NCBI GenBank assembly: GCA_003427395.1
Contig: BFEA01000374.1
Location: 1,409,445 to 1,473,444, forward strand
From: Chara braunii
Lineage: Eukaryota > Streptophyta > Charophyceae > Charales > Characeae
Reading direction: 5' to 3'
DNA length: 64,000 nucleotides
Part shown: piece by piece, positions 43,687-54,199 of the stretch
How the letters are laid out: each line of letters opens with the position of its first letter
How positions within the stretch are numbered: position 1 is the stretch's first letter
Notes under the pieces: model-generated
What the model was told of the DNA's origin: nothing
The model's input: only the letters and a program-made list of their open reading frames with translations
The model's database searches: none
Position numbers and translations under genes: made by a program

Positions 43687-44375
43687 ATTTTGAGTGGGTT
43701 GTCATGCCTTTTGGCCTCACCAATGCCCCGACGACCTTTCAACCGGCGATGACCAACAAGTTCCCTGCAATGCTGGACCGGTTTGTGCTTGTCGACTTGG
43801 ATGACATTCTCGTCTATAGCCGGACCTTGGAGGACGATCTCGAGCATCTTCGACGTGTGCTGGAAACACTCCGTCGCACCAAGTACAAAGCCAACCGCGA
43901 CAAGTGCGAAATTGTGCATCAAGAGTTGGAGTATTTGGGTCATTTGTCACACCGGAGGGCATTAGTCCGTTATCGGACAAGATTCAAGTCGTCCAAGAGT
44001 AGTCGGAGCCGAAAAATGTTACGGATGTCCGTTCGTTTCTTGGCCTAGCCGGCTACTATCAATGCTTGAACAAAGGCTATTCCAAGATTGCGGCTAATTT
44101 GACCAAGCTTCAATGCGAGGATCGACCGTTTGACTTCGACGACGATGCGCGTGCTTCCTTTTCGGCCCTAAAAACCACCTTGGTATCCGTGGAGGTTACG
44201 CATTTGTGACCCGCTTTTGCCGACTCGCATCACTATCGATGCGCCCGACTATGGCATTGATGTCGTCCTGAAGCAACACGATGGTGTCGACTTGCACCCG
44301 GTCAAGTACTTTAGTAAGAAGGTGCCCGCCGTGCAATGAATTGACGACGAACGGAAGGAGTTACTGACCTTCGTT
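43687..44375 (+). pseudogene. A2 RT palm, thumb and RNase H start
   Basis: FEWVVMPFGLTNAPTTFQPAM is followed by VLVDLDDILVYSR: the aromatic residue of YLDD is Asp, but both catalytic Asp remain. The frame shifts near 43947. The thumb (SFLGLAGYYQCLNKGY) and the RNase H block (TIDAPDYGIDVVLKQ) continue in other frames. Confidence 0.8.
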
Positions 44376-44378
44376 CAC

Positions 44379-45032
44379 GTGCTTAAGCGGTGGCGGCATT
44401 TTCTTCTTGGTCAAAGTCAATTCCAATGGGAAACAGATAAAAATCCGTTGGTCTTTTCCAAGACCCAAGACATGGTTAATAATACCATCGCCCGTTGGAT
44501 GACTTTCATTCACCAGTTTGACTTTTTCCCCGATTACATTTCGAGAAAGTCAAACCGTTTTGCAGACGCTCTTTCATGGCGCCCGATCCTTTGTACCGCG
44601 GTCTACTCGACGTTCGAGATTGACGACGACTTGCGAGACAACTTCATCCGCGGCTACCAAGTTCACCCCGAGTTTTGCGACAAGTACGAGAACTGCTTCT
44701 CTCTAAATCCGGCGCCATCACATTATCGGATCCAAGAGGGATATTTGCAAGTCCACTCGCGGGGGAATGATCTTCTTTGCATGCCAAGTGATCCATACTT
44801 GCATACGCAACTTCTAGGCGAGTTCCACGGCGCTCCCGCCATCGGACACTTTGGAATCAATCGTACGAGTGGTCGACTTCGCGAGCGCTTTTGGTTGCCA
44901 AGCCTTCTTGGCGACGTCACACGCTATTGCGAGTCATGTGAGGTTTGCCGATGTTACCGAGCCGTTTGGCGAGTTGCGACCATTACCGGTCCCTTTAGGA
45001 CGGCTGGAATTGATTGCCATGGACATTACTGA
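44379..45032 (+). pseudogene. A2 RNase H end and integrase zinc domain
   Basis: LKRWRHFLLGQSQFQWETD, SNRFADALSWRP, then a linker HYRIQEGYLQVHSRGNDLL and a complete HHCC domain GEFHGAPAIGHFGINRT with RYCESCEVC. A frameshift follows near 44955 (family has C-x2-C-K). Confidence 0.82.
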
Positions 45033-45600
45033 GCTGTTTCTCAAGCATAAGACCGGTATGGATGGGATTCTCACGGTGGTCGATCGACTCACCAAGTGCG
45101 CCATGTTTTTGCCTTATCGCTATCACGCCAAGGCACCGGAGTTGGCCGAGGTTCTTTATGCCGGTTGGATTCGTACCAAGGGTTACCCCAAGGAGATCGT
45201 TTGTGATCGCAACACTCGGTTCATGTCCAACTTTTGGTTGGCTTTCACCAAACAATTGGGTTTATCTCTCAAGTCGAGTTTGGCTCGCCACCCACAACCC
45301 AATGGCCAAACGAACAAGGCACATCAAACCGTACAGATTCTTCTTCGCACCCTCATTCGTCCCCACCAAAAGGTTTGGGTTGAGCGGCTGCCGGACGTCG
45401 AGTTCGCTTACAACTCGTCCATTCATCCGGCTATCAGAATGTCGCCCTTTGAGTTCAAACATGGCTCTCCGGTCACATCGTCGTTGGACACCATCATCCC
45501 ACGAACGACCGAGAGTGACGACCACACTGTCTTCATTCGACGGAGCAAGAGCTCCTTGTCAAGGCTTGCGACCAGATGTCGAAGATGCAAAAACGTATGA
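44960..45600 (+). pseudogene. A2 integrase core
   Basis: ELIAMDITELFLKHKTGMDG has the first Asp, and IVCDRNTRFMSNFW the second. The Glu motif reads PNGQTNKAHQT (family DGQTERAxQ), so Glu is now Asn. WVERLPDVEFAYNSSIHPA is well preserved. Confidence 0.85.
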
Positions 45601-45812
45601 GCCGTCAGGCCAATCGCCAGTGTCTTCCTTGTCCGTTCCATGCAAGCGACCTTGTTCGGGTCTCAGCCGCGGAATTCACCCTCGAACAAGATATCTCTCG
45701 CAAGCTCCTTCCAAAATGGATGGGGCCTTGGCGCATTGTAGCACCCGCTGGTGAGGCACCCGAAGGACATTCATTTGTCATTCAGGTGCCCGCCCACTTG
45801 CCTGTCCATTTC
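45576..45812 (+). pseudogene. A2 integrase C-terminus, truncated
   Basis: MSRQANRQCLPCPFHASDLVRVSA and KLLPKWMGPWRIVAPAGEAPEG, ending VPAHLPVHF. The homologous reading in A continues VYPVFHCYKLN; here it runs into LTR-A sequence (CCATGTATGAGG) at about 45812. Confidence 0.85.
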
Positions 45813-45816
45813 CATG

Positions 45817-46123
45817 TATGAGGTCCCTCCCCTCTTTCTCACATGTGTGGTGTATGATGGGGTGTCGCGTCAGTATCTCACAGGTCAGGTCATATCTTTC
45901 AGTCTTCCGTTGCGCTGCATTATGCAAGTTTCGTATATATCTGGATGCACATTGCTTGTTGATGATTTGCTGATGCTGCATTGTCCATTCGAGTCCTTTC
46001 ACCACTTTGCGGATCCTTGGCTCCATAGACATCGCTCGATCGAGCATCACCTGCCGCCTGCAAGGCCAAGCGGCTTCCCGGCTGTGTCTTAGCCATTTAT
46101 TCCCCCGTTTGGCATTCAGTCAG
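45817..46123 (+). repeat. 307-bp LTR-A end segment, copy 1
   Basis: Starts TATGAGGTCCCTCC and ends CGTTTGGCATTCAGTCAG. Identical in order to 46124-46425 and 47724-48025. Confidence 0.93.
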
Positions 46124-46425
46124 TATGAGGTCCCTCCCCTCTTTCTCACATGTGTGGTGTATGATGGGGTGTCGCGTCAGTATCTCATAGGTCAGGTCAT
46201 ATCTTTCAGTCTTCCGTTGCACTGCATTATGCAATTTTCGTATATATCTGGATGCACATTGCTTGTTGATGATTTGCTGATGCTGCATTGTCCATTCGAG
46301 TCCTTTCATCACTTTGCGGATCCTTGGCTCCATAGACATCGCTCGATCCAGCATCACCTGCCGCCTGCAAGGCCAAGCGGCTTTCCGGCTGTGTCTTAGC
46401 CATTTATTCCCCCGTTTGGCATTCA
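46124..46425 (+). repeat. 307-bp LTR-A end segment, copy 2
   Basis: A near-identical tandem copy directly following copy 1; it ends at GGCATTCA and passes into Gag sequence of the H family. Confidence 0.93.
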
Positions 46426-46736
46426 TCCTCATTTCTGCAAGGCTCTGCGACAGCCTGGTTAGATGGCAGGATAACAGAAGATGGCTCTGGGCATGACTTG
46501 GCAGAATGAGCCAAGAATGTCACAAGAGATCAGTTCAAAAGCAACGGATGATCTTAGGATACCAGAGTCTCATAAGTATAGAGCTGTCTAGGCGATGGCA
46601 GAAAAAGTAGACAAGCTTATCAAGGCGCCAGGAGAACAGTATAATTCCGAAATACTATTTACTAGCTATCTGAAAGACCTCACTGAGAGTATGAAGGGAC
46701 TCCTACACATAGGATTAACGTCACCTCCATTAGCAG
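46426..46736 (+). pseudogene. Gag fragment of H family
   Basis: It matches 48303-48653 (CTGCAAGGCTCTGCGACAGC to CCATTAGCAGA) with a 42-bp internal deletion after GATCAGTTC. It encodes pieces of the Gag core (EKVDKLIKAPGEQYNSEIL, FTSYLKDLTESMKGLL). It is cut by the LTR-A copy on the right. Confidence 0.85.
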
Positions 46737-47425
46737 AGCCTGCACATGGGACCCATTTTGGGGACCCGGTTGCTGGGGGCCCCCATGCCGCACGCCCTTC
46801 GGACATGCACCCTGGAGGCCCACCGCCGGCCTTAGGGCCGCAGGATTCGATTTGAGGCAGCATTCATTTTTTTTTTTATTTTTTTTTTGCTGTCCTATTT
46901 TTGTCTGTTCCAGGCATTATTTCGGTATTGCAGTGCGTCTGAACAGACACACGGTCTGTTCGGACCAACGCCAAGTTTCGGGCCTTCTCCATTCGTGGCC
47001 AGACCCTTTCGGGCCAGGTTCATTTTCGTCTGGTAAAGGACACTCCCTGCTGCATCAGCAAGGAGGGCCTGGACATCCGGTAGGGACCCAGGCAGGCCGT
47101 TTCAAGCCGAGGACCAGAGGCACACCACGAGGCCCAGTGCTACATACAGCTGGGGCAGGCCAGGGCAGACACACAGTTCGAGTAGCTCACTTCTTGGGCG
47201 ACATGCTGCTGGAGCAGCGCGACACGGCGCTGCGCTAGAGGCAGAGGAGTAGGTAGAGAAGACAGAGGGAGGGAGGCGGTGGCCATACCTGCTCAGGCGG
47301 CACTTACCTGGCGCCATAGCCGGACGACGCACCGGCAACCTAGGGCGCCAGCGGCACATGGCAGCAGTTACCTGCAGGTGAGACAGCGAGGAGGGCGACT
47401 TTCTTCTTCCTTGCCCTCCACTTGC

Positions 47426-47456
<31 letters not shown>

Positions 47457-47458
47457 CT

Positions 47459-47507
<49 letters not shown>

Positions 47508-48025
47508 TACAGGCAGAGAGTACATCGGGCCGATAGGCCCAGGATCTGATACGACATTTTGTGGCAGACATTGATTGGAAATTCCGCAGGGAGATTATTT
47601 TTGGACTTCGCTATCGTGATCTTGGTCTTCTCCCTCACCTCCATCTTTGTCTCGTCTCCCCCCATCTCCCCCATCCGTAGTATCTCCCCATCTGCGTGCT
47701 CAAGGATGGACCTTTTTTCCATGTATGAGGTCCCTCCCCTCTTTCTCACATGTGTGGTGTATGATGGGGTGTCGCGTCAGTATCTCACAGGTCAGGTCAT
47801 ATCTTTCAGTCTTCNGTTGCGCTGCATTATGCAATTTTCGTATATATCTGGATGCACATTGCTTGTTGATGATTTGCAGGTGCTGCATTGTCCATTCGAG
47901 TCCTTTCATCACTTTGCAGATCCTTGGCTCCATAGACATCGCTCGATCGAGCATCACCTGCCGCCTGCAAGGCCAACCGGCTTTCTGGCTGTGTGTTAGC
48001 CATTTATTCCCCCGTTTGGCATTCA
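46737..48025 (+). repeat. LTR-A type sequence, second copy
   Basis: From GCCTGCACATGGGACCCAT it follows the 3' LTR of A (from about 7911), including the CTT run, a (GA)n (47463-47506) and the end segment. It lacks the first 15 or so bases. A single N is at 47815. It joins the gag of element H without a recognisable PBS. Confidence 0.8.
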
Positions 48026-48660
48026 GTCAGCCAGTGGTATAACTATAGGTGCATCTCAGGCTTGTGTACAACCTTCTTCATTTCCTGTGTTGGCCGCTAC
48101 AGGGCCGACACCAGTCTTGGTTTCTGCAGGGCCTGTCTCTGTCAGGACTGTCGAATCCAACTGTCATCAAGACGTCAACGGTTACACCAGCCGTGTTTAC
48201 AGGGGGAAAGAAAGATGAGAACCTGGACCAATGCTTGAGGATGGTTCCAGTGTATGTAAAGTTGAAAGACACACCTGTGGAGGGGGAGGTTATAGTCACA
48301 TACTCATTTCTGCAAGGCTCTGCGACAGCCTGGTTAGATGGCAGGATAACAGAAGATGGCTTTGGGCATGACTTGGCAGAATGAGCCAAGAATGTCACAA
48401 GAGATCAGTTCATGCCCTCGTAGAAGACCGATTCCACGAAGGAACCAGGTTCATAAAAAGCAACGGATGATCTTAGGATACCAGAGTCTCATAAGTATAG
48501 AGCTGTCTAGGCGATGACAGAAAAAGTAGACAAGCTTATCAAGGTGCCAGGAGAACAGTATAATTCCGAAATACTATTTACTAGCTATCTGAAAGACCTC
48601 CCTGAGAGTATGAAGGGACTCCTACACATAGGATTAACGTCACCTCCATTAGCAGAAACA
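48026..48660 (+). pseudogene. Element H gag
   Basis: TFTGGKKDENLDQCLRMVPVYVKLKD, VTYSFLQGSATAWLDGRITEDG and HDLAE then a TGA. The next parts are EKVDKLIKVPGEQYNSEI and FTSYLKDLPESMKGLL. It is similar to the core of B gag (GEDLDTWLRALLVYVK, ASYLEGSAARW). It has at least four stops. Confidence 0.78.
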
Positions 48661-49499
48661 CCCTATACTTAGAGGCAATCCTAAGGAATGCCAGTGCGGC
48701 ACAGGGAAGATCAGTGGGTGTGGAGAAGTGACTGTCCCATGAATGGAAGAAGAAAGGATACCTCCTATACATAGATGAACATAGGAATCACAAGGAAGTC
48801 AATAGTATTCTGGCTCTTGATTACACGGAGCAGATAGAAAGCAGCGAGGGGTCACAACTGCAACGAAGGGTAAGAAGCTGGCCCTTCAAAAGGGTCATCA
48901 CGAGGTCAAGGAAAGGCCAATCGCCCTAGACTACTGGGATGGGTTAGGAAGGGGACTAAGAAGGGCGTTTGGGAAGGCCGATAACATCCCGGTAAGCGCA
49001 TGAGATGCGGTGAGAAAAAACATATCAAGAACCATTGTCCAAAGAAGGGTCCAGGAAACCAGACAATCCATTAAAAGGTGCAGCCCCTTCTGCAGAGTTT
49101 GTGGAGGTAGGTGAAGTAGTCCCATCCAGGCTAGACACTTCCTCAACCTCTCAGAATGTGATGGCACTTGCTATAGACCTTGGTGTTACCCCTCAGTCAC
49201 TGTCTGACTTGCAGATACTCTGTTCTCGCGACATGACTGAATCCTTAGAAGAGCTAGAATTTGAACTTGCACATAAAGATCAAATGGTTTCTTCGAACAA
49301 CGGCAAAAGGTCTGAAAGCAGAGTTGTTTGTAGTGGAAGTGAACATAGGGGTCCAAAAAGCACAAGCAGACATCAGTTCCACACACAATTAAATTAGTTG
49401 TGCTTGTGTCGATAGGCTGCGCTCTGGGGACTGGGTAGAGCAGTGAAGTAGCATCTACTTCAGCCAATGAGCAGCAGATAAGGGTAAAATACTGCATCA
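48661..49499 (+). pseudogene. Element H gag end and PR entry, degraded
   Basis: Contains a possible CCHC knuckle RCGEKKHIKNHCPKKG near 48995-49045 (GAGATGCGGTGAGAAAAAACAT) and later LEFELAHKDQMV. The catalytic DSG of the protease is not recognisable; the stretch VVLVSIGCALGTG occupies its place. Confidence 0.55.
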
Positions 49500-50125
49500 A
49501 GGAAGTCGTGTGTACCTTCTCCTATGAAGAAGGCAAGACTAGGCCTAAGTTATCTTTTCTTGTGAGCGACGAACTCCAATCCGATATGATCCTAGGATTG
49601 CACTATTTGGAAGTTGTGAAGCCTCAATTTGAGAGGACAGTTAAGACTATGGTATACGATCTCCCAAATGGAAACAAAGTCCTGAAGAAGAAGTATGACC
49701 TTCATAAGTTGGAAGATTCGAATGGGTGCTTGTGTGTCAGAGGTAGATCAAGTTGTCGCCAAGTATCCAGACCTTCGGGAAGAACGTAATAGAGTTGCAG
49801 ATGTGAGACCTTTGGGAAGAACCTAATGGAGTTGCAGATGGGGAGGTTGTACATGCAATGGAGATTGTCCCAGGGTCATGAATTCCGAAAGGCATGATCT
49901 ATAGAGTATCTCCAATGGGGTTACAGCAGCAAGCAACTAAAGGAACTGACTGATAAGGGATGGATCAGGTCGAGCAGTTCACCATAGGCACGCTGGTTTT
50001 GTTCATGCCTAAGAAGGGAGGGACCTTAAGGATGTGCACTGATTATAGCGGCCTCAATGCATCACAGTGCTTAATGCAGAGCCTCTACCCCGCATCAATG
50101 ACCTCTTTGAAAGGATTCACGCTGC
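49500..50125 (+). pseudogene. Element H protease end and RT start
   Basis: VCTFSYEEGKTRPKLSFLVS and DMILGLHYLEVVKPQFER are the protease second half. RT begins with EIVPGS, IPKGMIYRVSPMGL, then LVLFMPKKGGTLRMC and TDYSGLNA, and LNAEPLPRINDLFERIHA in another frame. It stops abruptly at about 50125; the rest of RT is absent. Confidence 0.8.
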
Positions 50126-50331
50126 AGACACCCCAGTCTCGGTCCCAGAGTCCCGAAGTGTCGGAGTCCCAGGCTGTTTCGGTAGGATAGGCCATAGGGT
50201 CCGCAGGCTAAAGCGTCCTAGGTCGGTAGGTGTGGGTACCAAAATTCGTAATTTGGTAGAAGTCCGTCCGGTACCCTACAAGAAAAGTCCAGAAGAGGCC
50301 GGTCCAGTCCAACAGTCCCAAGTCCAATTTT
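50126..50331. other. Unassigned spacer rich in AGTCC
   Basis: GGTCC/AGTCC words and a CCAAAATTCGTAATTTGG near-palindrome (50239-50256). Some words (GAAAAGTCCAGAAG) recur right of element F near 56952. Confidence 0.5.
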
Positions 50332-51382
50332 TGCAAGGAACCCGACTGTTCATCATTTGCTGGAGTGCATCAGATCACATGGATATGCACTAATTTCACA
50401 GTTTGCGAAGTCTCACACAAAACCCAATAGAAGATGAATGAGAAGTTGAGAACCAGGAAGATCAACTCAATTATCAAACCCAGAATTAGAGAGAGAACAC
50501 CGTGAGTTCAAAGTGTATAGCGCTGAACAGAGATTACAAGTCTTCTTCGATCAACATGAGTTCCAAGCCTGGCGCTCATCAGCGCCAGCTGCCAAGTGTC
50601 AACAACAGCGCTCAACAGGTAAGTGTCACCATAGCTCACACCTCCCCCTCTCTCGTCTGCCTTCTTCTCTCTCTCCCTCTATGTCTATAGTCCTGGTCTG
50701 CCCCTCACTCATCATGCATGCACACTCCCTCTCACACGAGGATCTACTCTGAATACTACTCACTGGTATCTCCTACTGACTATCCCTACTAACATACTAA
50801 CTAGCGCTGGCGCAGCTATGGCTTCCTTCCCTCTAGCCAGCACTCTCTTCCTTCCCACATAGCACTGCTCTTCAGCCTAGTGCAGCTCACACACATCTAG
50901 CGCACGAGTGCCACGACACTTCCACACTCTCATGCGAAGTGAGCATCTGTCCAAATGCGAGACTGGCCAGTCCTTTATAGTGCTGGACTGGTCTGGCGTG
51001 GCCTGCGTTCAGCCTCAAGTGTCCCTGGGACTCCTGCCCAGTACCCGTTGTTACAAAATGTGTGTCCCAGTATCTTTTCCCATGGTCTGCTGCTGCTTTG
51101 GGCCATCGGCCTGTCTTTTGGACTCGTAATCCCACGAATCAGTCCTGATTCGTGGGATTACGCCTGAACTGGGACTGTAGCCTTTGACTTATTGCCGAAC
51201 AGTCATGACTTTTCATCGAGAAGACATAACCCTAACTCAGTCTTGCAAACTGTGTCCGATACCTGTTCGTGCAGGACCTGTTTGTGACTGTTCGAAATGA
51301 CTTTTCATTTCATTATGGATGCGACATATGCCTCAGGGAACTTTGTCTTTTGAGTTGCTGCTCGTGAATTTAAGTTCTGGCC
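50332..51382 (-). repeat. 3' LTR of element F
   Basis: Plus strand from TGCAAGGAACCCGACTG to AAGTTCTGGCC. It pairs with 55847-56878 but lacks the last four bases (TACA) and is fused to coding sequence instead of a polypurine tract. Confidence 0.88.
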
Positions 51383-51545
51383 GGTTTCAATTAGCTCTTC
51401 CCTAGTAAACCAGCGGTCTTCACTTGGATCTTGATATGCAAATCCGACTTTATATTGCCGCTGAGGTCTACCTCTGCTTCCAGTCTGGATAGTACTTTCA
51501 GCAACGATCTTATCTTCCATCCATACTTGAAGGAATTGCTGACCT
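51305..51545 (-). pseudogene. Element F integrase tail fused to LTR
   Basis: GRPQRQYKVGFAYQDPSEDRWFTREELIE aligns with the tails of B and E. The next residues TGQNLNSRAATQKTKF are encoded by LTR sequence, so the natural tail end and polypurine tract are deleted. Confidence 0.8.
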
Positions 51546-52115
51546 TCGACTGGGAAATAATTCGTTAATTACATAAGGTAGGAACTTTGATGCGTGAAAC
51601 ACCGGGTAGGTATGCAAGTGTGAAGGTATCTCAATAACATAGGAGGGTCCATCCACATCTCCTATCACATCCAATACTTGCCAGGGTCTTCTGTAGGCAG
51701 GTAACAGTTTCTGAGATATGTTTTCTTCTGAGATAAATTCCTTCGATTTTACCCAAACCAGATCACCTACAGCAAACTGAGAAGGTCTCCTATGTTTATT
51801 GGCCTGTTCGATCATTTGATGTTGCGCTTTTATTATGTTTTTCTTTACCTTTTCTAAATCTTTCTGATATTGCACTGCAAACTCTCTGGTTCCTGGCGGA
51901 AGTTTATGGACTCTATCCGGGTTTAGACAGTCTATAGGTCTGCGAGGACTCCATCCCAAATGTAACTCCATTGGAGTTCTGCAAGTAGACAAGTGCACAG
52001 AGTTATTATAGGCACTAGCAACTTTGGGCAAATGTTCATCCCAGTCAACCTGATCGGGACGAATGTACATACGTAGTGTTTGCTGCAAAATCTTATTCAT
52101 TTGCTCAGTTTGCAC
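51510..52115 (-). pseudogene. Element F integrase distal core and GPY/F region
   Basis: TEQMNKILQQTLRMYIRPDQ, DWDEHLPKVASAYNNSVHLS, then QFAVGDLVWVKSKEF and KLLPAYRRPWQVLDVIGDVDG, TYPVFHASKFLPYV. The preceding Glu is at the edge of a frameshift near 52135. It stops at SMDGR. Confidence 0.85.
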
Positions 52116-52178
52116 ATTTGTCTCAAGGTGTTGGCCTCATGACATTGTCAACTTAGAGCCATAGACACCCATTAGTTG

Positions 52179-52552
52179 CTACCATTGTTCACTGGTGAAC
52201 CGAGAGTCTCTGTCACTAACGATAGTCAAGGGATGTCCGTAGTCTTTCACCCAATGGTTAAAGAATTCCCGAATTACGAGGTCAGTTTTAGCTTCCGCAG
52301 GCAACGCTACAAAAACAGCAAACTTGCTGAACCTATCAACAATTACCATAACTTGGCTTTTTCCATTCCTGCTTTTCACCTTAGTGTCCATGAAATCTAT
52401 GGACACAGAGTCTCCAGGACCTGTTGGGATAGGCAAGGGCTTCAATAGACCAAGGGAAGGTTGTGTGGTGCTTTTGTTCCGTTGGCACACTTGACAGCCT
52501 TGCACATATGCAATACAATCAAGTTTCATTCGAGGCCAGGTGTAAGAACGAA
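52179..52552 (-). pseudogene. Element F integrase zinc domain (part) and core
   Basis: The Cys pair CQVCQRNKS remains but the His pair is lost at the deletion. SVSIDFMDTKVKSRNG has the first Asp, VIVDRFSKFAVFVA follows, and TIVSDRDSRFTSEQW has the second Asp before a TAG. Confidence 0.85.
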
Positions 52553-52787
52553 GAGATTAGCTGTGTGTTGATCCGCTATCAACCAATCCACCTACTCTTA
52601 CTTTATTAACTTCTAGATCTGCAATTATTAATTGTCCCTTACCCTTTTTCATTTCGGTCCAGGCTTTGTGACGAGTGGCCAACTCATCACCTATGCCAAC
52701 GAGGGATCCGCCTAAAGAGGTACATACACTAACTACCTCTGGACAGTTAACTAGGTGGGGACCATCTTTCTTTTCAGTTTTTGCCAA
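52553..52787 (-). pseudogene. Element F protease N-terminal part
   Basis: GQLIIADLEVNKVRVGGLVDSGSTHS ends at a TAG right at the active site. The DSGSTH motif itself is intact. The rest of the protease is deleted. Confidence 0.8.
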
Positions 52788-52855
52788 TGGAACCTTCGGA
52801 TGGGAGGATGCCTGTCTATTTACATTCGAAGTTCCTGTAGAGGCAACTGAGACCC

Positions 52856-53647
52856 CTACTGGTTGTTCCCTTTTGGTACCTTATAATATGGGCAATAGGG
52901 AACAATGTGGTTGGGGTCACCACACTTGAGACACTGGTCAGCAACTTTTCGATCTTGCCAGACTTTCTCTGTAATCCCCAACTTTTCCCAAGGTCTGCCT
53001 TTCGGCAAACCAGGATGGGGTGGATATGGTTTGTCCCAATTCCCATACCATGTGCCTCTTCCTCTCCCCCAAGTCGAGTTGAAACCTCGGCCACCTTGCG
53101 AGGGACCATTGCCCCTTCCACCCACGTAGTAGCTACCTTCGCCACCACCCCTCTGGGTGTCGGGTCCTCTTCCTCCACGTCTGCGGCCTCCTCTTCCTCG
53201 GCCACGACCTCTTCCTTGTTGCCCTCCCCCACGGGCTGCAACGGCCGCGTAGTCCCCCTCCTGAACTACCGTACCGTTGGGTGCTCCCTCCAGACCATAG
53301 TCTATTTGGTCATAGGAGAGAGTCTCGACACCTCCTTCTTCAAAGGTCAGAAGGAGGTTGTCCTTCCCAGGTATATTCCCTGAGATTGTGCGGTTCTGCC
53401 ACTTCTTCCCCGCTTGCAGATCTTTCCAGTAGTGGCAATAATTTGCTTCTGCCAGGAAGCCAACATGATCTAGTGCGATCTTGTTGAACTTCTCATATGT
53501 CATCCCCTTTTCTTTAGTACGAAGATATAGTTGCGTACGGAGTGGGTCGGGAAGTGCTCTAGCAAAATTATTCAGAATCTGAGTTGGGGTGAGTCTGTGT
53601 TTAGCGCATTGCAAGAGTTCATCCATGGTAGCCTTAAGCGCAGACAC
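52856..53647 (-). pseudogene. Element F gag, C-terminal part
   Basis: ALKATMDELLQCAKHRLTPTQ, then an Arg/Gly-rich tract (RGRGRGRGGRRRGGRG, about residues 145-175) and an intact knuckle CLKCGDPNHIVPYC near residue 240. RGG tracts and the knuckle both bind RNA. It continues the 54169 frame after a stop. Confidence 0.87.
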
Positions 53648-53653
53648 ACTCTT

Positions 53654-54169
53654 TCATTTCCTATCTGCAATGTTAAGAATCAGCATTTCGGTTCTCCGGG
53701 CTAGATTTTTGTCCTCGAACCTTTCTCGAACAACTTTAAAGAAGTCTTCAATTCGTGTTTGCTGAGATAATTCCACCATGGATTGACATCCTGCTTCTTT
53801 CTGCAAGGAGATTGCAAAGCTCATGGCATCTCTGACCATACATGAACTGGCCATCAGGACTCCGTCCCAATATGGTATGCGCTGCCGATAGACATAAGAT
53901 TCAACTGCCGCAATCCAATGCAATACACTTTCTTCCTTCTTGCCCGTGTAAATCCACGACACTTTTACTTTAGTCTTCCTTACTTCCCCTATTTCTTCTT
54001 GCTGCACTCCCTTCTTCTTCTTGCCTCCATCTCCACCATCTCCATCTCCGTCTCCTCCATCTCCTCCGCCGCCACCCACTAGTTTCTTTACTACGACGGG
54101 GTTAGATAGCCTTTTGCTTATTTGTTCATCTACTTTTTCTACACAGGCTATTATTATATGTTTATCCAC
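53654..54169 (-). pseudogene. Element F gag, middle part
   Basis: A Gly/Asp-rich linker (about residues 32-48) then the Gag core VSWIYTGKKEESVLHWIAAV, MVRDAMSFAISLQKEAG, FFKVVRERFEDKNLARR. One stop separates it from the C-terminal part. Confidence 0.83.
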
Positions 54170-54199
54170 TTCCTGTGCACATCTCTACAGGAAGGAGTT

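Larger units (their letters stand above)
43684..45812 (+). mobile_element. A2: truncated relative of element A
   Basis: Pol from the RT palm to the integrase C-terminus, closely related to element A. It is cut on the left by the D LTR and on the right by a fusion to LTR-A sequence. No gag, PR or RT fingers remain. Confidence 0.85.

Noticed and set aside
50126-50331. The AGTCC-rich spacer as an LTR of element H or G
   Set aside because: Some words recur near 56952, but there are no TG...CA ends, PBS or PPT, and similarity is too short.
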